Positions 32,881 to 43,416 are shown, counted from the first letter of the stretch. The stretch is 64,000 nt of DNA from Cladopsammia gracilis (GCA_022457155.1 JAJGOT010000037.1:2105001-2169000), one strand, 5' to 3'. Notes: generated from the sequence alone by a model not told the origin. Numbers and translations: made by a program.

Positions 32881-33555
32881 ATGGTTGTGTTAACAATCGT
32901 CGCGCCTTCGAACCCTCACACCATCTACTTCGATCACCCGCTTTCGAAACCGAGCTACATCCGGCTCGTCTCTTGTTCAATTTACAATTCGTGGCATAAT
33001 TTGAAAGAATATCAGGAAATACACATAAGACCGTATGGCTCAGAAGCCAAATACACTACGATTGGCATTGATCCTAGTTTTTACACTCCTAGCAGTTTAG
33101 CAAAAGTGATAATTGATAATTTTGCAGACTATCTTATAAATCTTAAATCGGAATCGTATTCATCTCGTTGTGCTATGGTGATTTTGAATCCGGGAGAGGA
33201 ATATGAAATAGCCCTTTCACCAGGTCTTGTAAAATTTCTTTGCAAGTCATCAAAAATACTCCCTCATTTAATCAGTAAAAAATTCGATGTGCCAAGCACT
33301 TACTTTATCCACAGCGATCTGGTTGATAAAGAACAGAACCTTTTCAACGGGAAGCCTTCGACTGTTTTGGCTAGATTTGATCTTCGCGGAAAGCCATATG
33401 AGAAAGTTTTCTATGAATCAACTCAGCAAAACATCTTGCGTGACGTCTCGTCTGGCGATTATGTAAACAGCATAACTCTGTCTGTGAGGGATGAGAACAA
33501 TGACATATTCGACTTCAACAACATGCCCTTAGAGTTTGAAGTAGAAATAAATTAA
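32881..33555 (+). CDS. Penton/minor-capsid-like protein, copy 2 (intact)
   Basis: 224 residues, one of the largest undamaged frames in the element. It starts MVVLTIVAPSNPHTIYFDHP, alternates short hydrophobic strands and turns (SYIRLVSCSIYNSWHNLKE), and has a strongly conserved-looking core, YFIHSDLVDKEQNLFNGKPS, followed by VLARFDLRGKPYEKVFYEST, NSITLSVRDENNDIFDF and the end PLEFEVEIN. Size and beta-rich pattern fit a single jelly-roll minor capsid (penton) protein, which Polintons encode. I recall the family from cnidarian elements but could not test it. The start follows TATATACACA immediately. Confidence 0.6.
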   Translation: MVVLTIVAPSNPHTIYFDHPLSKPSYIRLVSCSIYNSWHNLKEYQEIHIRPYGSEAKYTTIGIDPSFYTPSSLAKVIIDNFADYLINLKSESYSSRCAMVILNPGEEYEIALSPGLVKFLCKSSKILPHLISKKFDVPSTYFIHSDLVDKEQNLFNGKPSTVLARFDLRGKPYEKVFYESTQQNILRDVSSGDYVNSITLSVRDENNDIFDFNNMPLEFEVEIN

Positions 33556-33575
33556 AATCTAATATATACCCAACC
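33556..33575 (+). promoter_or_regulatory. TATATA(C)-type start-proximal promoter motif
   Basis: AATATATACCCAACC precedes the ATG at 33576, in a 20-bp gap after the penton-like gene. Confidence 0.5.
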
Positions 33576-34290
33576 ATGAGCTCGGCTAACGTGTTGCCAT
33601 CTGCTCCTGAATACAGCGAGACTCATGCAATCGCTTTATTCAATCTTGCAAAATGGTGAAGACTTCCGGCTCAAGAAAATCTCTGACATGCAAAAAGAAC
33701 TTGAGTCACAGGCTGATCACTATAGGCAAGTGGCGAAGAAATACAAGCGAACACACACCATTGTTCACGGAACAGCCGTATGTCTTGGTTTCGTTTCTGC
33801 TGGATTATCCTCGGCCACCCTCGCCACAGCGTTGACTGGACTGGGGCTTGTCGCGGCGCCACCAATTGCGAGCATCGCCGTCGTTACAGGCTTTTCATCG
33901 GCCAGCCTCACGGTGTTTAGCAAGCGGCTCGAGAAAAAATCACGAAACACGAAAAAATCTACACACTCGCCCTTGCAAAACGAAACTCTGTCTGTCAGCT
34001 GCTTTCAAAGGCTCTAATGACAATAGGGTCAGCGATTCAGAGTTCACAATCATCTTGCGTGAGGTTGAAAGATATCACGAAATGAAAAATGCGATCCGCT
34101 ATGGTGAGAAAAAGACCTCACAAGTAAACAGCAAGCCAAGATCGCCAGATCTTGAAAAACTCAGAGGCGAGCTTCGCAAAGAAGTCAAGGAAGAGTTAAA
34201 AAAAAATCAATCGTCTAACAGCTGTGTCCAAGTCAGTTTTGAAAGAGTAAACTCTGGTTTTAATCTACAAATCTTGTTGGAAAAATCCCG
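33576..34290 (+). pseudogene. Two-transmembrane protein with helical flanks, frameshifted
   Basis: It starts MSSANVLPSAPEYSETHAI and slips near 33635 to SLYSILQNGEDFRLKKISD and ADHYRQVAKKYKRTHTIVHG. Two Gly/Ala-rich membrane helices follow (AVCLGFVSAGLSSATLATAL, GLVAAPPIASIAVVTGFSSA). A second slip near 33950 leads to SDSEFTIILREVERYHEMKN and a charged helical tail, LRGELRKEVKEELKK. Long helices around a hairpin of two membrane helices are seen in known small viral membrane proteins. I know no function. The exact stop is unclear because of the frameshifts. Confidence 0.55.
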
Positions 34291-34296
34291 AAACCC

Positions 34297-34307
34297 TATA
34301 TATAGCA
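34297..34307 (+). promoter_or_regulatory. TATATA-type start-proximal promoter motif
   Basis: TATATATAGCA lies immediately before the ATG at 34308. Confidence 0.5.
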
Positions 34308-34532
34308 ATGACTTCTCTAAGAGAAATAATTGCCCTTCTCCATGAGGCAAATAAAAGATACGATGGGCTAGATCAGAAATATAAAGAGTTAAAGGTCAAA
34401 TACAACTGTCTTTATCAAGAATATATGACACTTCGATACAGACTTCTTTGCCAGGACTGCAAAACACGCTGTGAAGAAGAAGAAGAAGAAGGCGGCTGCA
34501 CCGAACTTTGTGATCTTTGCAGCGCCCTATAA
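34308..34532 (+). CDS. Small coiled-coil, Cys-rich protein
   Basis: 74 residues: a helical, probably coiled-coil head (MTSLREIIALLHEANKRYDG, QKYKELKVKYNCLYQEYM) and an acidic tail with six Cys (LLCQDCKTRCEEEEEEGGC, then CDLC). The CxxC pairs could bind zinc. It ends in SAL-stop before an A/C/T homopolymer stretch at 34540-34735 that holds no gene. Intact frame with the shared promoter motif supports a real gene. Function unknown. Confidence 0.55.
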   Translation: MTSLREIIALLHEANKRYDGLDQKYKELKVKYNCLYQEYMTLRYRLLCQDCKTRCEEEEEEGGCTELCDLCSAL

Positions 34533-34751
34533 ATACCGAAGCGCCCCCCCCCCCCATTTTTTTTTTCAAAAAATAAATTCCGAAGAGCCCCGTTTTTATT
34601 TTTTCAAAAGATTTATCAAAAATACATTCCTTAGCGGCCCAGTTTTGGTGAAAAAAGTGTTTTGGGGGCGCTTCGGTATTTTTGGGGCGCTTCGGTATGT
34701 TCGAGAAGTTTCGTTCCCAAATTGAACATTTGTAATTTGCTAATTATAAAC

Positions 34752-35670
34752 ATGACGGGGCTAGATACGGAACTTTATCTATGCTTCAACACACAACTGT
34801 CTATTGTCAGGCGTATGGATGGATGAAAAGAATGAATACAAGACTCAACTAGATCTCCTTGATCGAAAACACAAACAAATCAGGCTGCGAGGCTTCTATG
34901 GCAATGACTATACAGCCGAGTTTCACAGCTCACAACTACATGAGAATCTACAAATCATCTTTGAATCTCTTTCTTTGACCGCTAGACAAAAACTAATCCG
35001 GCGGTACCGAGAAAACAAGTTTGTTTTAATTCAAAACGAAACAAACAGAAATATAAAAGCGTGTCAAAGCTGTGGTGGATCTTTTACACTCATGTTTGAA
35101 TCCACAGAACTTGTCTGCAGTAAATGTGGCCGCATTGAACTAATAGACTGCATTGCCTTTTCTCGTGTAGACCTTTACAACGGAGGAAATATGAAATTAA
35201 AAGGCCGGGGCATAACAAATTATAATTTTACATATCGGCTTGATCAGTTATTCGGAAATAAAAATATAAGCGGCATTGAAAAGGGTTTATTAGAAATACG
35301 GAAAGAAAATGTTCATCCAACGATGTACGAGTTGTTAAATATTCTAAAAAAGATAAAACGTAGTGATTTAAATAAATACACAACCTCTTTGTTAAGTCGT
35401 CTTAGAGGAGAATCCTCTCCGAGATTAACTGATGACGAAATTAAACAAACTAACTATGTTTACACAAGCGTGAAATATTATCTACCAAACAATACTTCTT
35501 ATAATTTCGTAATTCATAAAATCTTAGCCCTAATTTTACCAGACGGACCAAGAAAACATAAAATTTTATCTTACATAGGACTTCCGAGGCTATCTATGTG
35601 TCTAAGATACGATCAGTATTGGCAGGCAGCAATTCAAACTGCGAACATTGCTCAAATGTTTTCTCAATAA
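34752..35670 (+). pseudogene. VLTF3-like viral late transcription factor
   Basis: VLTF3 proteins of large DNA viruses activate late genes. The likely original start is the ATG at 34752 after TTATAAAC. A slip in the GGATGGATGA stretch near 34820 leaves the 288-codon frame from 34804. It has a zinc ribbon, KACQSCGGSFTLMFE ... ELVCSKCGRIELID, followed by YNFTYRLDQLFGNKNIS, HPTMYELLNILKKIKRSDLN and a helical C-terminus with YDQYWQAA. Four Cys in two CxxC pairs are conserved. This layout matches Pox_VLTF3 family members. It overlaps the opposing exonuclease gene by 77 bp at the 3' ends. Apart from the N-terminal slip the frame is open. Confidence 0.75.
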
Positions 35671-36763
35671 AAGCGATAACTTGATCATTGTCGGTGGTCT
35701 TTGTTTTGTCACTCCTTGCTCTTGCGATGCTGAACTTGGCTATGGATTGATGGCCTTCAGAGTGATCGACCATTTTTTTTCGAAGGCTTGTCAAGTTTTC
35801 GTGAAAGCGCTCGACCTTCATTTGAATGCTGTCTAAGAAGCCCTCTTGCTTAACAATTTGGAGTTCTGTAACATCCAAGAGCTTCCATGCTAAAACTGCA
35901 ACCGGCCTCGAGCCCTCTTCTAGAGAAAGGATAGCATTTTGCATTCTGTTGTACCGCTGAATCTTCTCCTTTTCATCCTGTTCGCTGAACGACATTCTGA
36001 CCGCGCCGTAAGAGCACCATAGGTTTTTCTCTGCGATGGAAGACATTATTTGCTCAAACGACCGTGTTTGATTAAGAGAACCGATGTCGATCAGTTTGTT
36101 TTGATTGCGTGTTAGTTTTTGTTTTGAAAACAAATAACAGATGCCCCATGCGAGCGTTGTGTTACCTTTTGTATTGTATTTGTTTCCTCCGTTTAGAAGC
36201 TTATTGTGGTTCAAACTTGGCTCTATCTGTTGTAAAGAGCACTTTCTGAAGTAAGCATCAACAAAAAGACCGTTGTTGACCCTGTCACCACTAAAAGCAA
36301 GGCCCGTTTGTATTTGGGTTGCATAATAACTAGGAACTCTAGACACAGCTATTTTCCGCTTGAAAGGACACTTGAACTCCAAAATAATGAAATTGTTGTC
36401 TTTGTCAAAATAATATCCGTCGGGGCTGCATGTGACCTTTCGATAAAGTGAGTGATCTCTTGCTAGATTAAGAGAGATGCTATAACCAAAAACTCTAACA
36501 GTGTGCTTCTGCTCAAAGTACTTACGTGCAAGCGGCTCGAACAGATTGCCCCAGGTGCAGGCTGTATTGTTATGCATATCTGCTGGCTGTATTTTCTTTA
36601 AGAGCAAGCTCTTTGGTGTTTCAAACGGTGAAACTCCTGTCAAGGCGGCGTTCTCTGACGCACCGATGGTGTGTTGTCTAGATCTCACCCAGTCGGCGCT
36701 CTTTTGTTTCAGACCAGTATTCCTCGATTTTAGAAAGTTCAAGAACATTTGTGTTGTCGCCAT
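35594..36763 (-). CDS. YqaJ/lambda-type exonuclease (viral recombinase, PD-(D/E)XK fold)
   Basis: Such exonucleases make 3' single-strand ends for recombination or process replicating viral DNA. The product has RQHTIGASENAALTGVSPFE, ACTWGNLFEPLARKYFEQK, CSPDGYYFD (catalytic Asp) and FIILEFKCPFKRK (Glu-x-Lys), then YYATQIQTGLAFSG, which is the usual motif order of the YqaJ family. I choose the ATG at 36763 (MATTQMFLNFLKSRNTG), since GTATATCAATA directly precedes it; the open frame reaches 36805 but those codons belong to the neighbour's end and promoter. About 389 residues, intact, with an Asp/Glu-rich helical C-terminus of unclear role. Confidence 0.8.
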   Translation of the reverse strand: MATTQMFLNFLKSRNTGLKQKSADWVRSRQHTIGASENAALTGVSPFETPKSLLLKKIQPADMHNNTACTWGNLFEPLARKYFEQKHTVRVFGYSISLNLARDHSLYRKVTCSPDGYYFDKDNNFIILEFKCPFKRKIAVSRVPSYYATQIQTGLAFSGDRVNNGLFVDAYFRKCSLQQIEPSLNHNKLLNGGNKYNTKGNTTLAWGICYLFSKQKLTRNQNKLIDIGSLNQTRSFEQIMSSIAEKNLWCSYGAVRMSFSEQDEKEKIQRYNRMQNAILSLEEGSRPVAVLAWKLLDVTELQIVKQEGFLDSIQMKVERFHENLTSLRKKMVDHSEGHQSIAKFSIARARSDKTKTTDNDQVIAFIEKTFEQCSQFELLPANTDRILDT

Positions 36764-36799
36764 TATTGATATACAAAGGGTGAGCGTTTCTTCAATTGG
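36764..36799 (-). promoter_or_regulatory. Repeated gene-end/promoter block, copy 1
   Basis: The minus strand reads CCAATTGAAGAAACGCTCAC then CCTTTGTATATCAATA before ATG. The upstream gene's TGA lies inside it. Copies 2 and 3 are at 37290 and 37640. Confidence 0.6.
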
Positions 36800-37069
36800 C
36801 GACATTAAACTCTTCCCTTACATTGCATAAGCTTGGATTATATTTTGTAAGAAATACGTTATAGCCAGCAACGTATAGATTAGAGGATATGACCCTACTC
36901 TTGCGTTGACTTTTGTTTACGAAAATAACGGGTTCATTATTGCTAGAATTTACCTCGTTATATATTTCAGCCAACCAAGGGACAAACTCGTGCTGAATTT
37001 TTATTATTTATTTCCATTTTATTTATTTTGCCATTAACCACATTAAAAAAATATATATGTATATATAAC

Positions 37070-37117
<48 letters not shown>

Positions 37118-37289
37118 TATAATAATACAACACACTAGAAATTTATAATAACTTAAAAAGACGATAGACTACAAAATGTTTAATGTGGTAGTGACAAGGA
37201 AGCCTATAGAAGCCGGGGGCTTATGCACTATGAATGAAAGGGTCCTGAAGTGCGAATTGAATATCCTGGAGTCTTAGTGCATTCGCCAT
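36792..37289 (-). pseudogene. Small gene of the element, split by a LINE tail
   Basis: The minus strand starts MANALRLQDIQFALQDPFIH at 37289, right after TGTATATATTGCG. It is then interrupted by about 230 bp of LINE 3' sequence. It appears to resume as HEFVPWLAEIYNEVNSSNNE, NKSQRKSRVISSNLY and FLTKYNPSLCNVREEFNVAN with TGA at 36792. No domain is recognised. The gene sits between the exonuclease and the Cys-rich gene, all on the minus strand. Confidence 0.5.
36990..37230 (-). mobile_element. LINE 3' UTR remnant with (ATT)n tail
   Basis: On the minus strand a short UTR-like sequence leads to an (ATT)n tract (37069-37118 on the plus strand as AAT units) and a TA-rich stretch. No coding part is left. 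It interrupts the gene at 36792-37289. Confidence 0.45.
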
Positions 37290-37326
37290 CGCAATATATA
37301 CAAGGGGTATGCATTTCTTCAATTGG
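37290..37326 (-). promoter_or_regulatory. Repeated gene-end/promoter block, copy 2
   Basis: The minus strand reads CCAATTGAAGAAATGCATAC then CCCTTGTATATATTGCG before ATG at 37289. Confidence 0.6.
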
Positions 37327-37639
37327 TGATAACAGCGACAAGTTGTTTGACTTAAAAAGATGAGAATGCTTTGGTTGAAATTTTACCACGTTCAAAAAGC
37401 GTCTCCTCACATAGAAAGCTTGTTTCACTTGAGAAACAAACTGATACATTGCATGTACCACAATAAATGGTTAGGCATGACCAGCAATTGCAATAAGGAG
37501 TAAACCAATTGTCACACAAGGAACACTCCCGCCCTGACATTCTTTTGCTTGCTGGAGCCCGGCAATATGTACATATGTATTGTTAACCAAGCAATACAAA
37601 AACATCTCGAAGACGTTTTTCAGGTAAGGCCGCCATCAT
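37319..37639 (-). pseudogene. Cys-rich, probable zinc-binding protein
   Basis: The minus strand starts MMAALPEKRLRDVFVLLG directly after GGTATATC, then hits an in-frame TAA. The same frame goes on with QYICTYCRAPASKRMSGRE and CSLCDNWFTPYCNCWSCLT, IYCGTCNVSVCF. At least five CxxC-type pairs suggest a zinc-binding fold of the RING or treble-clef kind. Frame changes occur near 37430 and the end is unclear. Viral zinc-finger proteins of this size have many roles; none can be assigned. Confidence 0.5.
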
Positions 37640-37669
37640 GATATACCTAGGGTGGGATTTCTTCAATTG
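37640..37669 (-). promoter_or_regulatory. Repeated gene-end/promoter block, copy 3
   Basis: The minus strand reads CATCAATTGAAGAAATCCCA then CCCTAGGTATATC before ATG at 37639; the upstream gene stops in it. Confidence 0.6.
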
Positions 37670-37867
37670 ATGATAAGAGACGCAAGCTGTTGTGGAGACA
37701 ATGTTTTTGCAATTCTAATTATATCTAACGATGCAATAGGTGGTAGTTGGGTAATTTCTTTTGCCCTATTAGGCGCACTTCCAGTATAATAAGCGCCGGA
37801 TCTCTCAAGATGTTTATTTTTTTTGTTTCTTAGCTTGAATAACAACGCCTTTTCTTCCTCTCCTCAT
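37663..37867 (-). pseudogene. Short basic protein of the element
   Basis: The minus strand starts MRRGRKGVVIQAKKQKK, a strongly basic head. After a slip in an A run near 37815 it continues with NKHLERSGAYYTGSAPNR, ITQLPPIASLDIIRIAK and ends QQLASLIIN-stop. The same frame extends upstream of the ATG through a Pro/Asn-rich stretch, so the true start may lie further right. A DNA-binding role is only suggested by charge. It is the last gene I can assign to the element. Confidence 0.4.
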
Positions 37868-37947
37868 CGTCGAGGGCTCCGTGGGGGTGTTTGATGCCTT
37901 ATTCGGGGGGTTTGAGGCAAAGTGGTATCCTGAAGCCTCTCTATATA

Positions 37948-37950
<3 letters not shown>

Positions 37951-37990
<40 letters not shown>
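37951..37990. repeat. (CT)n microsatellite
   Basis: A pure CT run of about 40 bp close to the presumed right end of the viral element. Confidence 0.95.
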
Positions 37991-37992
<2 letters not shown>

Positions 37993-38689
37993 TATTTGAA
38001 AATATAAGACATTGTAAAACAATTTCGCGCGGCTACATGGCCGCCGTTACGTCAGCTACAGTAAACACTTTTGTAATGTGTTTAGTCGTGAAAACGGTTT
38101 GCAAAGTCGTTTTTCCCTGCATTTTTTCGCGATTTGCTACTCAAGACAGGTTTCACATTTCTCAAAAACAGAGGTCAAGACCGCATTTGAGGCTGCATAA
38201 CTCTGCAAGTCAAGCGTTTATGGAGGAATATAGAGATAAGTGCCTATTTTAAAGCCTGTTTTCGTCCTAGGACAATTGAAGCTAATAGATCGTCCAAGCA
38301 TTTGTTTACAGCTTAACTCCTTTAACCCATTGACGCCCGTGCCGGCCTAAACCGGCCGTGGTTTTGCAATAACATACATTTAAAATATTCAAAATAGAAA
38401 GATAAAGCTTTAAAGAATAATCAGAAAAAGAACAGCTTTAAGCGATGATATCTTGCTTCGAGGAACTTCATACCCCCGAAGAAGCGGAGTTTTAGAATTT
38501 TCAAGCAGCCGAGGGACTTAACGGTAAATTACATTTTTCTATGGGAATTTATGTTGATATCAATTTGTGATTGACTTTTTCTTTGTGTTCTCGTTAGTTT
38601 TGGAGAAATGTTTATAAAACGTGCTCAAATTCAGTCGGATTGACATCTTGAATTTCGCCATGTGCTCAACCAGACAGCTTCTCGATGCG

Positions 38690-39160
38690 CTAATGGTACG
38701 CTTTTTGCTTTTAAACATGAACTAACGGATATTTGAATAAAATTATTTTATTGTTTCAAAAGAAGATTTTTTTGTCCATTTTTGTGTGTTTGTTCATTCA
38801 TAACATAGGTTGAAAAGCGATTTTATGTAAACAAAACAAGACTTGGATTTTATAGTTCTAACTTCACTCGTGTCGTCTTGCGCAAATATGTTTGTGTATT
38901 TTTTGTATACTAGTTATTCTAGAGCGAGAAAAGGTTGTTTTTTGTGAGCTATTGTGCAGTCTAAATGCACTGTGCAGACGGTCGCGTAATACTGTTTTTG
39001 AGAATTGCTAAAATTGAAAAATAGCCAGGTCGTCAATCTTAATACGATTTTTTCTTGTGCTTCCGACCTTTCACCTAAGTTGAGCTTATCTGTTATATCA
39101 TCATCGTTTCAGTTCAGATCGTTCCGCTGTTAGGCTAAGCCTGTCTATATATTATGTGAC
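38690..39160 (+). repeat. Dispersed repeat, copy 1 (copy 2 at 43880-44400)
   Basis: Shared strings include CGATGCGCTA, AAACAAAACAAGACTTG, CAAATATGTTTGTGTATTTT, AGACGGTCGCGTAATACTGT and CTATATATTAT in the same order. The second copy has about 60 extra bp near 44100-44160. No coding content. The preceding 38000-38690 is also without a recognised gene. Confidence 0.75.
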
Positions 39161-39470
39161 TTTATGTACCATGACATGAGTGCATTACGTGATGAAAAGA
39201 ATTTGTACCAAGAAAGTGAGAAATACTAAAAGTTACTGTCTTGCCATTAGTGCTTTGTTACGTCTCGTTCTATGTTCTAATCGCGGGCCTGTTAATTCCA
39301 AAAGGTGGACGAAGGCGTCCACAGGGATACGAAACTGCTTTCGAAATTTTCTTGGATTGTCGATGTCTAAAAGCCGTCTTTCCTCGAAATTCCTATAGGT
39401 TGGCGTATAACTCGAAGTCTCAACAACTCGTCGAGTTCTTCACTTGAAGACGACATATTTTGTCGCTCCA
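39150..39470 (-). pseudogene. PIF/Harbinger transposase remnant (N-terminal part)
   Basis: The minus strand reads EELDELLRLRVIRQPIG, then after a frame change RRLLDIDNPRKFRKQFRIPV, DAFVHLLELTGPRLEHRTRR and NKALMARQ, a stop, and LLVFLTFLVQ. The segment FRKxFRxxxxxFxxLLxL ... LEHxTRRNxAL ... QxLLVFLRF is the usual N-terminal region of Harbinger-type transposases and the related HARBI1 host proteins. Stops and a frameshift show that it is dead. No downstream DDE part was seen. Confidence 0.6.
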
Positions 39471-39479
39471 ATATCCTTT

Positions 39480-41620
39480 TCAGTCATACTCAATGTTTAC
39501 AATTGACTTCCAACTTGCACTTTGCACTTGTGATATACAAGTTGGACTCTTGTAAAAGTTTTATTAAATTTGATACTTACCATATCTTACACGTGTAGCG
39601 CTACACCTGTAATTACAAGTCGGACACTGCAGTTGTAAATACAATGGTCTGACTTGTAGATTAAACGTGTAAACGTTTTATTGAATTGACCCTTGGTTAG
39701 ACTTTCTCAAAGTTGTTCGTTTCTCGTTTCCGGTTCTGGTCTGGGAGTAAACCCCGAGCGCACGCGAACGACTTTTATAACTAGCAGCATGCCAAATTTA
39801 CTGGAGGAATTTTCCTCATGTAATAGACCGAATGCAAATATGGCCGCCTAACAATTTTTTGTTTGGACAGTTTCTCAAGAAAAGAAAAGCAATTGAATAA
39901 TGATAAAGATCAGGGCAAAATAAGTCATTATGTGCATTTTCAAGGCCATATTCTTATTTTAGGAGAAGTTATAGGTAATCAAATTTTGGGAAAAACATGA
40001 AAGCGAGGCTGGTGAGGATAGAATGTCTTTTCTCATACAAATGCTTAAAATTTCAGTGAGCCATAACTTTGCAACCGTTAAACAAAAAAAAAACACTCAA
40101 ACTTTGCAAGATGATACACTTGGCAGCACTTGTTTACGTGATATCATTAATTTCGCTGAAAACTTGGCCAAACAAAAAATTGCCTGGCGGCCATATTTGC
40201 ATTCGGTGTATGTTATAAATATTACCAGTAACCGAAACAGAAAATACAGTTTCGATAGGGGCATTTACCTCCTCATTCAAACGTCGAGCAGCATTTGCCT
40301 CCAAAAGCCATTACAAAACGCGCGACAAATAATTTTGATAGTTTGACAGAACTCCGCATCCTAAAAATTTCGCGCTCAAATGACGTCACTTGACTCGATT
40401 TCCATCAAGGGAACAAATCGAGCTCTCTCTCACTCGCGCTACGCCCCTGCTCGCTTGTCGATCGTGCTTCCTCGCTCACTGAGTCTACATGCTGGTAAAA
40501 AATCGCAGGATTCTGATATGGACATGCTAGCCTCCACAAGCTCCCAACTCCCAAGAAATTTCCAATGTTGTACCACTCACTACTAGAAATGCTTGAAATT
40601 AATAGAGACTAATAAGTACAGCATATCACTCAAAAAATCGCCCAGTGGTTTCGCCACTTTTTTCTTTTATAGTTGTAAAGCTATGGATTTTTTAGTGAAA
40701 ATATTGTATTTACAGCCTTTCATATTCACTATAATATAGTTTGCTGATATGAGCCTTTGATTTCAACCTACTTGTCGGTGTTTGGAAATCGAATGAAACG
40801 GTCGGTCTCCCGTGTAATATAGAACACTATTCCAAACCGTAACAGGGCACAGTAACAAATACGTACATAACTTATTTAGGAGAAGTCCCCGGCCTCAGAT
40901 TCTATACCCTACGTAAACAAGTATTTCCTTTACCATCAAGGATTCCGGTGGTAAAGGAAGTACTTGTATAAGTAACAAGCTGTGATAATGGTTGATCATG
41001 AAGTGCAACAAAGATATTAATCAACCAACAAAATATCGTTCTGCCCCTTATCATTTTAAGCTGATACTTCACGAAAATTTCATTTCTAGTTCTGGGGGCT
41101 CAAGATACCTTTAATATACTTCAACCTCGTTACCCTGGGAACGAGGTTGAATACACTTTATCTCTTTGGTGTATATTCAGTATTCTACTTGAACGTAGAT
41201 GATAGAAAGTATACTTACGTTGATCTCCGTGAGCAGTGCTGCAAATTAGTAACAGCGACAGCAGAAATGCAAACTTCATTATCGTTTTCCTGTCATGTTA
41301 AATACAATAAAAAAATGTGTTATGGACGCGCTCAGGTAAGAAAATAATGGACTTATCAATCGTTTTCAACCAACTTACTTTTCTCCTAAGTAATTGCTTA
41401 CTTCGTCTAATGGTTAGAAGAAAAGCAAAATCATACTGCAATTTATTCTAAGCTGAACAAAAATCCAATACATTTTGCATGAGTTAGAAAAATATGTTTT
41501 GTGCATTTAAATAATAAGAAATTGATACTCATCCTGCTACACAACCTTGATGAACTCGCACACGAGCCATTTTGCGATCAAAAAGAACAACTGATCCGCT
41601 CTCACTCAATGAGCACTGAA
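39480..41620. other. Non-coding stretch, no gene recognised
   Basis: AT-rich DNA with scattered short repeats. A small hairpin, AAGTATTTCCTTTACCA ... TGGTAAAGGAAGTACTT, lies at 40918-40966, and a short palindrome, CAACCTCGTTACC/GGAACGAGGTTG, at 41125-41150. No convincing coding frame. Confidence 0.5.
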
Positions 41621-41625
41621 CGCAA

Positions 41626-41662
41626 CTGACGAAGGAAACCACTTAAGTTTCCGAAACCGGTC
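41626..41662 (+). ncRNA. Hammerhead-like core motif
   Basis: CTGACGA, A, GGAAAC-CACTTAA-GTTTCC hairpin, then GAAACCGGTC. The six-pair stem II and both core strings match the hammerhead pattern, again with one extra A before stem II. Flanking stems were not verified. It suggests another PLE terminus here. Confidence 0.35.
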
Positions 41663-41669
41663 TTGCTAA

Positions 41670-43400
41670 TAAAAGTTCTGTCAAGAAAATAATGGTCACA
41701 CACAGCCATTCATGCAGAAATAAAAACGGCCAGCCAAGCATCCTGAATCTTCTTAACTGATTCTTAAAAACCAATAGCTGGCACCACACAACCCTAAAAG
41801 GAAACCCCATCACGGGGCCTCGCTCATTTCCTAGCGCTCAGGGTGTTGCTTACCGGAAGGTCAATAATCTCTCCAAACGACTTTCTAGTCCGAGGGATTA
41901 GAGTTAACGACAGGACAATTTATCTCTCCAAATGACTATAAGTCTGAGGGTTTAAAATCCTGAAATGAACACTGAATAACGGAGTTATATGCGGTAAGGA
42001 TGATGACAATTTTAACATCGCCACCGCACGAAGTAGACTTCGAAATTATGTTATCTTTGTTCACACTGAAAAACGGGAGTTATATGCGGTAAGGAGGGTG
42101 ACAATATTACAAACACTCCCGCCCCCCATCCCTGGATAGGATGCTACTCCATAGCAGGGTTACCCCCAGCATTTTGCGTTACATTATGGCAGTTGGGGCT
42201 ATGGAATTTGTGAAGTTATCGCCACTTTATAAACGAAAATTTCTTAAAGTTGGCCTCCTTTATAGAAAACATTTATTTCTAAACTTGGAAAACCTTTGAT
42301 GACTTTTTTTTTCATTTCATTACACGCGACGAAAGTTGTTTACTTAGCTGTCAACGTGCGATTCCGATGGATTTGTTGGCCAAGTGAAAATGAACTTCTA
42401 ATCCCTTTATATTTATCTCTCAGCTTTTCTACTCATGTGCTGTGTATGTAGACCTTAAATATGGCACATATCATATCGTGGACTGCAACTGTATAACATT
42501 GCGTTGAGTGTTGTACAAGCACGTACATGCTCCAGTTTATATGCAAATTGCAAACACTTTTGATTCCAGAGTTAAATTTGCTTTTAATCTTTAATATTTG
42601 CCACAAACTTTAATTTTTAATATTAGTCTTATTCAAGCGTTTCATTTTTTTTAAAGATTGAATTATGGCTCCGGCAAAGTGAGTTTCAAAAGACTGTATC
42701 TTTTACTATCTTTTATCTCGAGTTACTAGAAATGAGTTACACAAATTTAATGCAGTTATCGATCAAATATTTTTTCCGATGTTTTGATTGGTCTAGAGAC
42801 CATTACGTCGCCTGCCTACGAATAATGGTCTACTCTTGGGCACAACTGTGCAAAGTTCTTTTGTTGTGGTAAGCGCGCGCGAGCCTTCAAACGCAAAAAT
42901 GACGGTGTTTGCTTCACTGATCTTGCCAGCCTCCGTGTTAGCGCGAACATCAAAACAAACTGGTCTAGGTCATTCAGGAGCTAATGGGCTAACAGAGTGT
43001 GTGGCTTTTTCGATATTTTTATTGGTTCCAGAGAAAATCCACTTTGAAAATTGTTCTATGCGCGCCACACTCTGAGGCACCACGAGGAAAGTATTTGGAA
43101 TTTCGTAAAAGCCCCACATAGTTTAGTGCATTGAAATCCAACAAACATTCTGGCCAAGTTTCGTGAAAATCTGACAAATCCACACACCCTATTAATTCAT
43201 TTAAACAGAGGCAGTTCTCGCAAAAATAAACCTCGAGTTTTTAGCGTCGAAAGATTTTCACAGTTTTTGCACCTCATTAAAGTGGCTGTCATCATGTACG
43301 TGCCGCCAACGAATGAAACGCGACATACAGCACCCTGACGAGTCTCTTTACGAAGAAAATTTGCGTGAAAAGCATTCGCCGATTGGTGCAGTCATTCGAT
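41670..43400. other. Non-coding stretch, no gene recognised
   Basis: It contains a partial tandem duplication around 41985-42110 (GGAGTTATATGCGGTAAGGA twice) and otherwise unremarkable AT-rich sequence. No gene is supported. Confidence 0.5.
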
Positions 43401-43416
43401 TCAAAGGTGAAAAATC

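Noticed and set aside
36764..36805. Upstream ATG at 36805 as the exonuclease start
   Set aside because: Those codons are the repeated gene-end/promoter block, and the motif GTATATCAATA points to the ATG at 36763.
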